A DNA stretch of 64,000 bases from Semisulcospira habei (taxonomy: Eukaryota; Mollusca; Gastropoda; Semisulcospiridae), in NCBI GenBank assembly GCA_036245525.1, contig BTPG01000004.1, forward strand, positions 14,068,843 to 14,132,842. Direction: 5' to 3'. Both the position numbers and the translations under genes were made by a program. The notes beneath the pieces were generated by a model. It was not told the DNA's origin. It made no database searches and worked only from the letters and a program-made list of their open reading frames with translations. Below, in pieces: positions 33,606-43,610 of the stretch. The stretch's first letter is position 1; each line of letters begins with the position of its first letter.

Positions 33606-34420
33606 TACACACGAGGCTTGTTAGCGAATTGTACTGTTCATTCATTCAGCCCTCTCTGTGCCGTCTGGTGCTTGAGGCGACAGAAGTGTACTGTTACTGT
33701 ACAAGAATCACATGACTCTGACACATCTGACTTCCTCCCTTTGAGGAGGTAAAAACCAGGGATTATTTTTACAAAAGACTTAGATTCTCAGGAGCCTCTT
33801 TCTTTGTAGGTTTAATTTCTCGATATTTTATCTTGGTTAGATTCTCATGAGTACTGCTTTTTCAGGATTTCAGTCAACAGTCAAACATAAATACATAAAC
33901 AACCAAAGTTTTCTTTGGGACTGCAAGTGGCTGAGGGGATAGATTGCTTGGATAGTGAGGCTTAGTCTTGATCAAACTAACTTCACTGTGCCGGGGTTCG
34001 TTTCCCGATTGCGTCCAGTTGACATTCTCCACACTACAGGGCTTTCACAGAAAAAGGTGAATGCGCTACCCGCCAGGGTTAACCCCCTCCATAGGGGGTT
34101 AATAGCGCAGCTTAACCCGGGTTACATCGATTCCTGTGAAAGCGGGTGGAAGGTCATGAAGCAGCCCTTTTGTCAAATTTTTTCTCGTTTTTTCCTCTTT
34201 GTTTTCCTCTTTTTTTTTCTCTCATAAATTTAAAAAAAAAAGATTTAAAAAAAAAAAAAAATTTATTATTACATCCACACACACACTAGCCTCACACTGG
34301 TAAAAATGATTCTTAAAATCTGTCTGGTATAAGTCTATGGGAGACAACTCCCTGTTTAGTAGTTGACTGCGGATGACTTTTTAGTGATTATGTCCCATGT
34401 TATTTTAGTGTTTATGTTCC
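33606..34420. other. Non-genic flank with tRNA-like SINE piece and inverted repeat
   Basis: 33925-34010 has a box-A-like TGGCTGAGGGGATAGA and a box-B-like GGTTCGTTTCC about 65 bp apart, suggesting a tRNA-derived SINE remnant. 34038-34145 is an imperfect inverted repeat (GGGCTTTCACAG and CTGTGAAAGCGGG) around a TTAACCCCCTCCATAGGGGGTTAA core. 34207-34262 has T and A homopolymers. No gene is seen. Confidence 0.5.
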
Positions 34421-35095
34421 ATGTGGGACATGCTATTTTTCATTTATTATTTTGACGGACAAATAAAAATTACGGACAATTCTCAAAGCCCTGGCCCATC
34501 AGGCTCATCAGGTTTAAGAAACGTGTTTCACACAACAAACTTGCCTATATCTAATACTAACAACGTCTATGAATCAATAGAAAACTCTTTTTCTGTCATA
34601 CAACAAAATCTTCTTACAGGCAGTGTGAAAATTCAGATTGTTGCTAAAATAGAATTTACTAGAGTAGACGGTGAAGTGATTGTATCGTATATATCAACAA
34701 GACAACACACAGTTAACACACAAAGGGAATTAGAAAACGTGTTTAGAGACAGACTATTACCTGACTTCCTCCAAGCAATTGACAGTGCAAAAATGAAGGG
34801 GTCTGGTTGGCACGAAGGTCATGTACATGAACTACAACTAAAGCAGTCAAGATATCATCCTATACTAGGTAAATCATGGATACCACTGCCAACAGAGGTT
34901 GCAAACAAAAAGGCTGTTGTTAATATTCAGAACAAAGACAATTTCTGTTTCATGTTGTGTGTGCTTGCTAAACTACACTTTGTAAAATCAAAACCTGAAC
35001 GTGTATCTAACTACACTAAATTTGTAAATGAACTCAACTTTAGTGGAATTGAGTTCCCTGTTAAAATAGAGGACATAGATTTGTTTGAAAAACTA

Positions 35096-35142
<47 letters not shown>

Positions 35143-38100
35143 GCGCATTAAATAGGCGCTTTATCCTAATTGAAAATCGGCTCAAAGCGCCGCCGAGAAC
35201 TGAACCCAACAAGCACGCTCACGTGAATCACGCGCATTCACTCACACACTGAACGTAAACACAGAACTTTCACGTGGTGCTAAGGGCAAGCTCAAGCGAG
35301 CTACTGTAATTTTTGGAAATTCAAAATCGTTTGTATTTGAAATTTGATTAAGTGGACTGAAACTGATACCAAAGTGGAGGGGGAGGAAGAGCCGGAGTAA
35401 CCGGAGAAAGAACCCCCTGGTATAACTGTAAATGTGTTTGTGTGGGATAATGAATCTGAGAACAAGTTACAACCAATTAGAGTGTCCCCAATTGCCCCAA
35501 CCTATGAACAGTCAGAAGATAAACATGATGACATGTTGCTAATCAGTGATGACAATAACTTTCACTACACAATTATCAGAAATATGTCACGTCTAATTCA
35601 TGGGCATACAACAAAACACAAGGGCAAACAGGAATTTTGTAATAGATGTTTACAGAGGTTTTCTTCTATTGCAGTGGCACATAATCACATCCTACATTGT
35701 AGGTCACCTGATGACATACAAACTGTACTTAAGTATACAGATCCTGGTAGTCAAGTGTATTTTAAGAACTATGGAAATCAACAAAAGCTGCCGTTTGTAG
35801 TGTATGCAGATTTTGAATCATTAGTAGTACCATATGAGGGTCCTGTTCCAGAGTCATTACCAAAGACTATAAAGTTGAGTGACCAAGTGGTGTGTTCTTT
35901 TGGATACATTATTGTTAGGTCAGACGGTCTTTATTCAGAGCCTGTTATCTACAGGGGTGAAAATGCAGCATGTCTGTTTTTAACAGAAATGAGACATCTG
36001 TATAGTCAGGTAGTACAATATCTCACAACATGTCAGATGCCTTTGGTGATGACAGAAGAAGACAAACTAAAACTTGATACAGCTGTGACGTGTTGGATTT
36101 GTGAACAACCTTTAGGGGGTGATAAAGTTCGTGACCACGACCACATAACTGGATGTTACAGAGGTGCTGCACATAACAATTGTAACTTGTTATTAAAAAT
36201 AGATCCTAAGACATATAAGTTACCAAACTTTTTTCACAATCTGAAGGGATATGATTCACACATTATCATGCAGGCTGTAGATGAGTCTTACAAAAAAATT
36301 AGTTGCATTGCACAGACAACTGAAAAATACTTGACTTTTAGATTGGACAACAAATTAGCATTTTATGACTCCATGCAACATTTGTCTTTAGGATTGGCTA
36401 GTCTTGCAGAAGGACTGACTGAGTATCCAATAACGAGTCAATATTTTGAGCCAGACTTGATTAAAAAACTTGTCTATCCCTATGAGTACATTGATCACTG
36501 GGTTGTGTTTGAGGAAACAAGACTGCCACCAAAAGAGAAATTTTATTCTACACTAACTGGCAAAGGTATTTCTGACTCTGAATATCAACACGCACTTGAT
36601 GCATGGGATAAATTAGGGTGTGAGACAATTGGTGTTTACCACGATCAGTACTTGAAAGCTGACGTTTGCTTACTAGCAGACGTATTTGAAAGTTACCGTG
36701 AAAAGGGTTTGTTACACTACAGTCTTGACCCTGCTTGCTACATAACTAGTCCTGGCATGACATGGGATGCATTTTTGAAATCCAGTAAGATATTTATAGA
36801 CCTGTTGTCTGATCGTACGATGGGTGAAATGGTGGAACGTGGATTGAGGGGAGGGATTAGTATTGCAGCAAATAACTATGCAAAGGCCAACAACAAATAT
36901 CTGGACAGCCCGGGTCATGATGACCTTGGGTTTGACCCCTCGAGGTCAAGGTCATTCATTACGTAATTGGACACGAACAATTTGTATGGGTTCGCGATGT
37001 GTGAGTTATTGCCTTTGAAAAACCTTTGTCTGCATGATTTGTCACAGTATGACATAACAGAGTCAAGGTTATCAAACTATATTATGACTCTTGACCGAAA
37101 CGACGCGAAGGGTTGGATTTTTTAAGTAGACCTAGAGTACCCACACCATCTACATGATTACCACAACGATTATCCGTTGGCTGTTGAGAAAATGAGTATG
37201 ACGGGGAAAAAAGAAGACACTAAACTTGTGCCAAATCTGAGTGACAAATACAATTACGTGTGTCACTATCGCTTGTTACAGTTTTACATCAGACATGGGT
37301 TAGTACTAAAGAAAGTTCACAGAGGAATTCAATTTGATCAGAGTGCTTTCATGAAAGATTACATAATGAAGAACACAACATTGCGTGCCAGGGATGGCAA
37401 CACTGCATTTGACAAAGACTTCTTTAAGCTTATGAACAATGCCTGTTTTGGCAAGACAATGGAAAATCCTCATCACAGAAAAGATGTGAGACTGGTCACA
37501 ACTGAATCAGGTGCAATTAAACTTACAGGCAAGCCACAGTACACAGGGTACAAAGAGTTTCATTCATCATTGTATGCTGTGTCACTCAAAAATAAGATTG
37601 TTAAACTGGACAAGCCAGTATTCATTGGTATGGTAATTCTTGAATTGTCAAAACTGCTGATACTTGAATTTTATTATTATAACTTTAAATTAAAGTATCC
37701 TGAGTGTCGTCTGCTATACACTGACACTGACACTATGATCATTGATGTGTGTACTGAAGACTTTTATGAAGACATGAAAACAGAGTTACACATGTATGAC
37801 ACGTCTGACTACCCAAAAGACCATCCACTGTTTAGCACACAAAACAAAATTAAAGTGCCTGGTAAGTTTAAGGATGAACTAAATGATGTGCCAATAGTTG
37901 AGTACGTTGGACTGAGATCAAAAATGTATTCTATACTGCACCAGAAGGGTAGTCAGTCAAAAGTGAAAGGAATTAAAAAAAAACAGCGATAAAAAATAAA
38001 GACATTCGTCATGAACATTACAAGCAAGTGTTAGATGGTGCATTAATGCCTGATTATCCAAACAAGTCACTGAGATCAAACAAACATAATCTTGAAATGA

Positions 38101-38288
38101 TCCAAACACATAAGAAGTCTCTGGCAGTGGGAGACACAAAACGCGTGTTTTTCAGTAAGGAAAAAGCTTATGCACCTGGTCATTACAGGCTCAAGTTATT
38201 TGAAGAAATAGCAGATGAACTGGTTGATGAATTAATTGATGAGTTAGTTACTGAAATGAGTAACGGTGTCTGGGGGAATAATCTGTAA
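34421..38288 (+). pseudogene. Maverick/Polinton-like protein-primed DNA polymerase B, broken
   Basis: This gene encoded a protein-primed family-B DNA polymerase. The N-terminal part (34421-35094) has SRYHPILGKSWIPLP and AVVNIQNKDNFCF. It is interrupted by a repeat (35095-35418), after which the frame resumes at ITVNVFVWDNE. Exonuclease motifs are VYADFESLV (35800), FHNLKGYDSHI (36235) and YLKADVCLLADVF (36650). A Cys/His cluster, CWICEQ...DHDHITGCYRGAAH (36090-36180), resembles an HNH/endonuclease-VII-type module. Polymerase motifs are LDTNNLYG (36967), NNACFGKTMEN (37435), LYTDTDTMI (37713) and SKMYS (37918). In-frame TAA codons lie at 36964-36966 and 37123-37125. A frameshift in a run of nine A (37975-37983) moves the last roughly 100 residues to the frame ending at 38288. 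The gene overlaps the convergent integrase by 45 bp. Its true start is uncertain. Confidence 0.92.
35095..35418. mobile_element. SINE or LINE-tail insertion inside the polymerase gene
   Basis: An (AAT)n tract (35095-35141) is followed by AGCGCATTAAATAGGCGC and a sequence shared with 51420-51525 (CCGAGAACTGAACCCAACAA and GTATTTGAAATTTGATTAAG). The AAT tail and the AGCGC motif resemble the 3' end of LINE F. It splits the polymerase frame between the FEKLNN and ITVNVF codons. Confidence 0.75.
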
Positions 38289-39209
38289 TTCTTCTCTGAC
38301 AAATGCCCTCTGGGGCGCAGGGTCATACAGGTAATATATTGTTGCATCAGGACCTGGAATTATTTTTTTTATATTATGTACAGACATGGACCAGATGGGG
38401 TCTGTCGCCCTGCGTCTGACGTCATTCTCAGACTCACCTGGTTGATATAAATATCTCACCTGTTTAGTAAATAAACTTGTATCTGGTGCTGGGGTTGGTC
38501 CTGTTTTTGGTGCTGTAATTGTTTTCAATTTAATAGCATCAGCAGGTTTTGGGTTTCCTTCATTGTTTATTGCTTTTATCACATGTGGTAATCTCTTTAC
38601 CCATTCAGTGTTCCGGGTGTCATGCATGAGTTCCTTTGAATACTGGTAACTGAAAAGTCTTTCTGATAACTGTTTGTTAAAGTTCTCTACAATTGCCTGC
38701 GATCTGTGTACACCTGGAATACCGCGTCTGACCAGTACGCCATGCTTCGCAAATAACTGATTAACAGCACCTTTGAATTCTGATCCATCATCGACCTGCA
38801 CTAGTCTGGGGTATCTTAAAGGGCCTCGACCATATATTTTTGTTAAAGCAGTAGCAACAGTGGTAGCAGTTTTGTCAGATATGGGTTCAGCGTCTTTGTA
38901 CCTTGAAGCAATGTCAACGACAGTTAATGCGTACTTGTATCGTTTCTTTCTTATTGTGTCATGTGGTAAAAACAGGAGGTCCATTTGATGTGTGTCATTT
39001 GGTGTAGTGTTTTCAAAATGGGGTCTTATTATCTTTCTTGGAGCAGGGAGATATATCTGCCAAATTGCCTGTCTCTGTAACCATTGCTTGACTTGATTGA
39101 GTGTTATATCTCCGCCCACAGCGGCATGTAATTTCTGAATAGCTGTTGCTCCTTTCCAATACCCTGATGGTGAGTAATATATTTTTGATAGTTTATTTTC
39201 GGCTGCCAT
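38244..39209 (-). CDS. Maverick/Polinton-like integrase (rve, DDE), 321 aa
   Basis: The frame is open from ATG 39209. The N-terminus (IYYSPSGYWKGATAIQKLH) is the short N-terminal block seen in Maverick integrases. The retroviral-type catalytic core has D77 in HQMDLLF, D140 in LVQVDDGSEFKG and E175 in AIVENFNK, about 35 residues later. The C-terminal region (RRATDPIWSMSVHNIKK to REELQIIP) matches the SH3- or chromo-like tail of this family. The enzyme inserts the element into host DNA. It is convergent with and overlaps the polymerase 3' end. All key residues are present and the frame is intact, unlike the polymerase. Confidence 0.92.
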   Translation of the reverse strand: MAAENKLSKIYYSPSGYWKGATAIQKLHAAVGGDITLNQVKQWLQRQAIWQIYLPAPRKIIRPHFENTTPNDTHQMDLLFLPHDTIRKKRYKYALTVVDIASRYKDAEPISDKTATTVATALTKIYGRGPLRYPRLVQVDDGSEFKGAVNQLFAKHGVLVRRGIPGVHRSQAIVENFNKQLSERLFSYQYSKELMHDTRNTEWVKRLPHVIKAINNEGNPKPADAIKLKTITAPKTGPTPAPDTSLFTKQVRYLYQPGESENDVRRRATDPIWSMSVHNIKKIIPGPDATIYYLYDPAPQRAFVREELQIIPPDTVTHFSN

Positions 39210-39307
39210 TTTTTTCTAGCAATATAAAGACCAGTAAAAAATACAAATGTCATTCCCACTAGAACAAAGATTATCTCTCCGTTTCTTTGTTCTGTACTTG
39301 GTTGGTA

Positions 39308-39628
39308 CTAGTCACTTAGTTTTGGTTTTGGGATAGACATGTCTTCACCTGTGACAAGATAGTATTCACGAATTGCTTCGTCTGTATTTGAAAACATATG
39401 TTGTGCGTGACCCTCTAGTCTAAGTCTTTTATTGATGAAATCAAGTTTCTCAATTCGCTGCTTCTCATAATCCTGTTGGGCTTGTGCAAGTTTCTCAGAC
39501 GCTTCATTGTGACGTTTCATTTCTTCTGCAGATTCCTCTCTACCCATTTTTGAAAAGAGATAATTAGAGCCACTGAATGCGAGGGCGTTAACCATGGCCC
39601 CACCAATCATAATAGCTATCGTCGCCAT
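39308..39628 (-). CDS. Small Maverick-associated protein: N-terminal hydrophobic segment and coiled coil, 106 aa
   Basis: The frame is intact from ATG 39628 (MATIAIMIGGAMVNALAF). Residues 1-26 are hydrophobic and could insert in a membrane or capsid. Residues 30-75 are charged and predicted coiled coil (EEMKRHNEASEKLAQAQ). The tail reads AIREYYLVTGEDM and KPKLSD. I recall similar small proteins next to polymerase and integrase genes in other metazoan Maverick-like elements, but their function is unknown. It lies 98 bp upstream of the integrase and 12 bp downstream of the next small gene on the same strand. Confidence 0.75.
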   Translation of the reverse strand: MATIAIMIGGAMVNALAFSGSNYLFSKMGREESAEEMKRHNEASEKLAQAQQDYEKQRIEKLDFINKRLRLEGHAQHMFSNTDEAIREYYLVTGEDMSIPKPKLSD

Positions 39629-39640
39629 ACTTATTTTTAT

Positions 39641-39871
39641 TTACATAGAAACATTTTCTGGAATAATTCCTTGCTTAACAAGAAAATCTTTTGTCGCAAT
39701 TGATGCTGTAACGACTGCAATTAGCTTAGCACTGTCTTCAAAATCTAATCTACTCAAGTCTGCAGATTTCATTTTGAGTAGACTTTTTCCCAGCATAGAA
39801 TAAGCTACTGCTAGTCCACTTATCATGGCAGAGTGATAGACAAGGTTCATTATGTTCTTTGAGTCATTCAT
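39641..39871 (-). CDS. Small Maverick-associated protein, 76 aa
   Basis: The frame is intact from ATG 39871 (MNDSKNIMNLVYH). Residues 8-30 (NLVYHSAMISGLAVAYSML) and 46-64 (SAKLIAVVTASIATKDF) are moderately hydrophobic and might be two membrane helices. No known domain is recognised. Its position in the tight minus-strand gene run (12 bp before the next gene) supports it as real. Confidence 0.65.
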   Translation of the reverse strand: MNDSKNIMNLVYHSAMISGLAVAYSMLGKSLLKMKSADLSRLDFEDSAKLIAVVTASIATKDFLVKQGIIPENVSM

Positions 39872-39906
39872 TTTTTAAGGCAATAAAAAATAAAATAATA
39901 TTTTTA

Positions 39907-40358
39907 TTAGTGCATGATAAATGGGTCGACAACTTTGGGTGTTACTGGTAATGTGGCGACTTCTGGTTTTGTTTTTGGAAAGTCTGATTTTTTGGACACT
40001 GTACGAGTCTGTGGCTTGTATTTTTTTGTATAATTGGTAAGCTACAAAACCAGATCCGACAACAAATCCGGCAACTATATATTTTGTTGTTTCAGAATTA
40101 GACTGGAATTAGTCTTTCACTTTGATGTGGGTGTGACAGGGGTGTTGAAAGTCCTGACAGTGTTGACGGTCCTGACGGTAGGTCAGTCACATGAGCCTTT
40201 TCTGTTTGCGCTTGAAGCTGTAATTTTTTTTGTCTGTTCCATTCGACTAATCTTTTTCCTGCCTCAACCCTGCCTGGACTTTTAGCCTTAGTCACCGTTG
40301 GTACCTGTGTCAAAACAGGGTCGGGGTTCAGTTGTGGAGTCGTCTGGGTATCGTCCAT
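39907..40358 (-). pseudogene. Small Pro-rich protein with one membrane helix, frame broken twice
   Basis: ATG 40358 (MDDTQTTPQLNPD) opens an 86-residue frame with a basic segment SPGRVEAGKRLVEWNRQKK, ending at 40098. The next codons in a second frame encode SNSETTKYIVAGFVVGSGF, a likely membrane helix. A third frame then gives KKSDFPKTKPEVATLPVT, ending PFIMH with a stop at 39907. The shift between frames two and three falls in a run of seven T (40021-40027). Read as one gene, it would be a single-pass protein with a basic N-terminal and Pro-rich C-terminal side. Either the gene decayed or the sequence has indel errors. No function is known to me. Confidence 0.6.
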
Positions 40359-40815
40359 TTTCTTCTGCAGTAAAATTTATTTTCGAGAAATCTATATGAA
40401 TTCCGGTAACAAGTAATGTTACGACAGGTGCAAGGTAATTTCCAAACTTGTAAAACATGATGCATGCTAATTTGCCTATTGAACTTAAAACAATAGGGTT
40501 GCTTTCAAGGTCATGTGATAGACTGTCACTATCCACAGGTAGAAAGTGACTCACTGCTTTTGTGTATAGGCATACAAGAGATCGACTTAAATCACGTGTC
40601 ATTAGTGAAGCAATGTGGTTTTCATATTTTGAATGAAGCTTTAATAGTTCGTCAGCGGTTAAAGATTCTATGTCTTCTGTCATGTATTGTTTTTCGAGAT
40701 AAGCCTTTGATTTGCCTGAGACAATCACAGACAAAAGACGCTGTATCTTAGAGTCTAAGTCTTTGTTTTCTACAGCATTGATATCATTTAGAAGAAGTAA
40801 TTCGTCTTGGTTCAT
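40288..40815 (-). CDS. Maverick-associated protein of unknown function, 175 aa
   Basis: The frame is intact from ATG 40815 (MNQDELLLLNDINAVENKD). It is mostly helical in character, with a hydrophobic C-terminal third (LACIMFYKFGNYLAPVVTLL). No catalytic motif is recognised. The last part overlaps the start of the next gene (40358) by 71 bp in another frame, as in compact viral-type gene layouts. I cannot assign a function; a minor structural protein is one possibility (inference). Confidence 0.7.
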   Translation of the reverse strand: MNQDELLLLNDINAVENKDLDSKIQRLLSVIVSGKSKAYLEKQYMTEDIESLTADELLKLHSKYENHIASLMTRDLSRSLVCLYTKAVSHFLPVDSDSLSHDLESNPIVLSSIGKLACIMFYKFGNYLAPVVTLLVTGIHIDFSKINFTAEENGRYPDDSTTEPRPCFDTGTNGD

Positions 40816-40843
40816 TTATAATGAAATTAAAAAAATAATAATG

Positions 40844-41191
40844 TTAACTCTGCTGGCTCACCTTGTGTAATACCACTTTATTAACTGTAACACTGTCAAT
40901 ATAAACATTTAGTTTGCGTAGTTGTTTAAATATGCTATAACAAAGTTCCCCTAACCAACCATATTTGGTATCATCAACTTTAAAAGTAGGTGTCTTTAAA
41001 TCAACTGTCATGCGCTCCACATCTGGATGCTCATCAACATAATCCAAAGTCACACTATATGTAGCATATATTTCTGATGGTGCTGAAAGGCTTATGTAAG
41101 TCTGTTTGGGTGATATTAAGTCAGTAAAGTGCATAACATCTTTGAAAAAGTGTGTGAGATCAAGCACCTGTATGATTTGTCCGTCTGTCAT
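40844..41191 (-). CDS. Maverick-associated protein of unknown function, 115 aa
   Basis: The frame is intact from ATG 41191 (MTDGQIIQVLDLTHFFKDV). It has alternating beta-like stretches (TYISLSAPSEIYATYSVTL, NVYIDSVTVNKVVLHKV) and no recognised motif. It lies 26 bp downstream of the ATPase gene on the same strand and 28 bp upstream of the 175-aa gene. At this length it is too short to be a double-jelly-roll capsid protein. Confidence 0.65.
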   Translation of the reverse strand: MTDGQIIQVLDLTHFFKDVMHFTDLISPKQTYISLSAPSEIYATYSVTLDYVDEHPDVERMTVDLKTPTFKVDDTKYGWLGELCYSIFKQLRKLNVYIDSVTVNKVVLHKVSQQS

Positions 41192-41217
41192 TTTTATTAG
41201 ACAAACAAAAGAATAAA

Positions 41218-41823
41218 TTAATTTACTAACCCATACCCTGTGGGCTGATCTGTCTTTAAAATGAGCTTTAGATGCTTAGTTGATTTCAGTTTATTTTTCA
41301 CATCATCCCGTTCATGCTTATTTGGGATGACGTCATTTTCTCTGAGACAGTCTTCAAAGCTGTCACGATCCTTACAGTAAAACAAACAGATAAACTTTAA
41401 CTGTTCACGAAAATCTTTCAGTACAGCATTATATTTCTGAGTGAGAATCCATACACTGATGTTTGCATGTCTGCCACTGAAGGCAAGTTCTGATAGAGCG
41501 TTTCTCTTCTTGACAATGTCTTTCTCTGCTGAGCAGTCATCAACAATAAACAGGGTTGGCTGTCCTTCAAATTGCTTGTAAAAATATTGTAGGTATTCAT
41601 TCATTTTTTTCTCAGGGTCGACTAAGTATATGTTGCTGTCAGTCCAAATGAATAAATGGTTGTGATAAGCTTTGTTGTGTTTGATTGTTGGACAAAATAT
41701 TACAATGTTTTCAAAATGGTGGATGTATATTGTTTGTAATAGATTAAGTACAAATTCAGTTTTACCACACCCTGTCGCACCACAAAACAATCCACAGTGT
41801 GGATCGAGTGTCATTAGGTTCAT
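41218..41823 (-). CDS. A32/FtsK-HerA-type DNA-packaging ATPase, 201 aa
   Basis: The start is ATG 41823 (MNLMTLDPHCGLFCG); the frame is open a little further upstream but has no earlier ATG. Walker A is GATGCGKT at residues 15-22, Walker B LFIVDDCS at 91-98, and a conserved ANISVWILTQ stretch follows near 119-128. The size and motif spacing fit the packaging ATPases of Mavericks, virophages and related viruses, which pump DNA into capsids. The gene is first in the minus-strand run that ends with the integrase. Intact. Its presence without any capsid gene nearby is notable. Confidence 0.9.
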   Translation of the reverse strand: MNLMTLDPHCGLFCGATGCGKTEFVLNLLQTIYIHHFENIVIFCPTIKHNKAYHNHLFIWTDSNIYLVDPEKKMNEYLQYFYKQFEGQPTLFIVDDCSAEKDIVKKRNALSELAFSGRHANISVWILTQKYNAVLKDFREQLKFICLFYCKDRDSFEDCLRENDVIPNKHERDDVKNKLKSTKHLKLILKTDQPTGYGLVN

Positions 41824-42433
41824 TTTAATACACAATATAATTTTAATATATGTGTCCACTTAGTCTGCTTTCTGCAATATTGAGTTGTGCGTCATATATG
41901 TGACCCTCTCTCACGAAACCAGTCTTAACTCGCAGCGAGCCGATCCGAGCTACACGCAGTAATGTGTGGTGGGGGTCAATCTGGGTCTTTTTCACTTTTT
42001 TGCAGAAATGTATTCTACATACACCGAAGTATCGTGTGGTTAAAATCTATATCATGAAAAATGTCATTAGATAGGTTAAAAATTATTTTAAAAGACTGAG
42101 CTTGGCCCCAATTATGCTTTTGTTTTGTGCAAAATGACCCATTTTTAACATAACAGAACACGTTGCATCCCCTACAGAACCCCATCATGTTATATACTGT
42201 TGAAACGGCCTTTGTGTGTACTTTCCCGCCGTACACATGCCGTCTATTAATATATCGCGTGAATCTCCCAAATAAGGAAAAAAGGGCGTACACAAATGTT
42301 CAATTTTGACCAATCAGAGAATAGAACTCTGAACGGCATGGCAACGATGACGTTACACGCATTCCCATTGGCTGAGACAAGACTAAGGGAAGGAACTGTG
42401 TCCTCTTCTCGTGTTTACAACCTCACGCGAAAA

Positions 42434-42711
42434 ATGGAAGCCAGAATGTACTTGTGAATCTACTAAACTATTGTAAATCAGGCAATTTACCGCCTGCAGA
42501 TCAGGAAGAATTGAGCTACTTGATCACTGATTATTTCGTCACCGATTCTCATCATGACGATAGCTTTTCAGACAACGATTTTGAGTCTGAACCGGCCGAT
42601 CGAGACATGAGCGAACATGGAATTGAACGGCTGCATCACACAGTCTTCAACTCTCAATTCAACACATGGATCGAGGTATGTGCATCATTTCTGAATGCAG
42701 ATGTATGCTCA

Positions 42712-42791
<80 letters not shown>

Positions 42792-42808
42792 TGCGTGCGT
42801 GTGTGTGT

Positions 42809-42876
<68 letters not shown>

Positions 42877-43610
42877 ACCAATTGTCTTCCTACTATTGTA
42901 TACCTATTTTAGACAACTCATCGCAAAGGTCAAGGTTCACTGTGGTTTCACATCTGTGTGAAAACTGATTCAATTTTGAGACAACATGGATTTTTTTTTG
43001 CCGCAGAAGGCATCCCTTTACATATAGTCAGACGTGGGTATGTATAATACCTTATTTTAAGCACTAAACATAATCATGCACATTCATTTGTTGTGTCTAG
43101 TGAGCAATGACAGTTTATTTTCATTGACTTCATTATTGTTTTTGTTTCTGTTTTCAGTATCAGCCAAGACATGCTGACACGCCTCACAAAGCATTACCAG
43201 GCAGAGGGACTGATGCCAACATGACAAAAGGCTGTTGGGCAAAAGAACAACACCCTCAGCCTGATGATCCACGACACAGCCCGCATGGTGCGCTTCATAA
43301 AATACAACTGTGCATAGGACAATGAGAAGCTTGAATGGGATCAAGTCTGTTGGACGCTTCAGGTTCAGTCGCCAGCATCCTGTAAAGGTGTTTTACTAGA
43401 TGACCATCATTAACGCTAAAGAGGAGAAGGTACTGGCTGTTCCTGGCCATGTTGTTCAACTTACCCGCATGCAGCCATCATACAAGCTCCAGGACTTTCC
43501 AGAGACATACAGCAGTAACTGTTTCAAAACATTCAAGACTACGCCCGAGACATTGTGTGCCTTCCTCCCTCGCGGCTTATTTCCAGTGTGCAAAGACTAC
43601 TGTGTCTGGT
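42434..43610 (+). pseudogene. Remnant of a transposon protein inside the 2.8-kb element
   Basis: A first exon-like segment (about 42457-42675) reads NLLNYCKSGNLPPADQEEL and ends in FNTWIE followed by the donor-like GAG/GTATGT. An acceptor-like TTTCTGTTTTCAG ends at 43158. After it, one frame has coding character (DMLTRLTKHYQAEGLMP, then NTLSLMIHDTARMVRFIKY) but contains stops. A later frame reads NAKEEKVLAVPGHVV. I recall similar blocks in large invertebrate transposon-like proteins, but cannot name the family. It is degraded and not functional as read. Confidence 0.4.
42715..42875. repeat. (GT)n microsatellite with (GTGC)n core
   Basis: About 160 bp of GT dinucleotides with an internal GTGC block at 42773-42800. 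It lies in the presumed intron of the transposon remnant. Confidence 0.95.

Noticed and set aside
33925..34010. A tRNA gene
   Set aside because: Box A and box B are too far apart, no acceptor stem pairs and no anticodon loop can be placed, so it is treated as a SINE remnant.
42454..42912. Open frame continuing into a Cys-Val repeat
   Set aside because: The Cys-Val part is read-through of a (GT)n tract past a donor-like site; only the first part may be real coding sequence.
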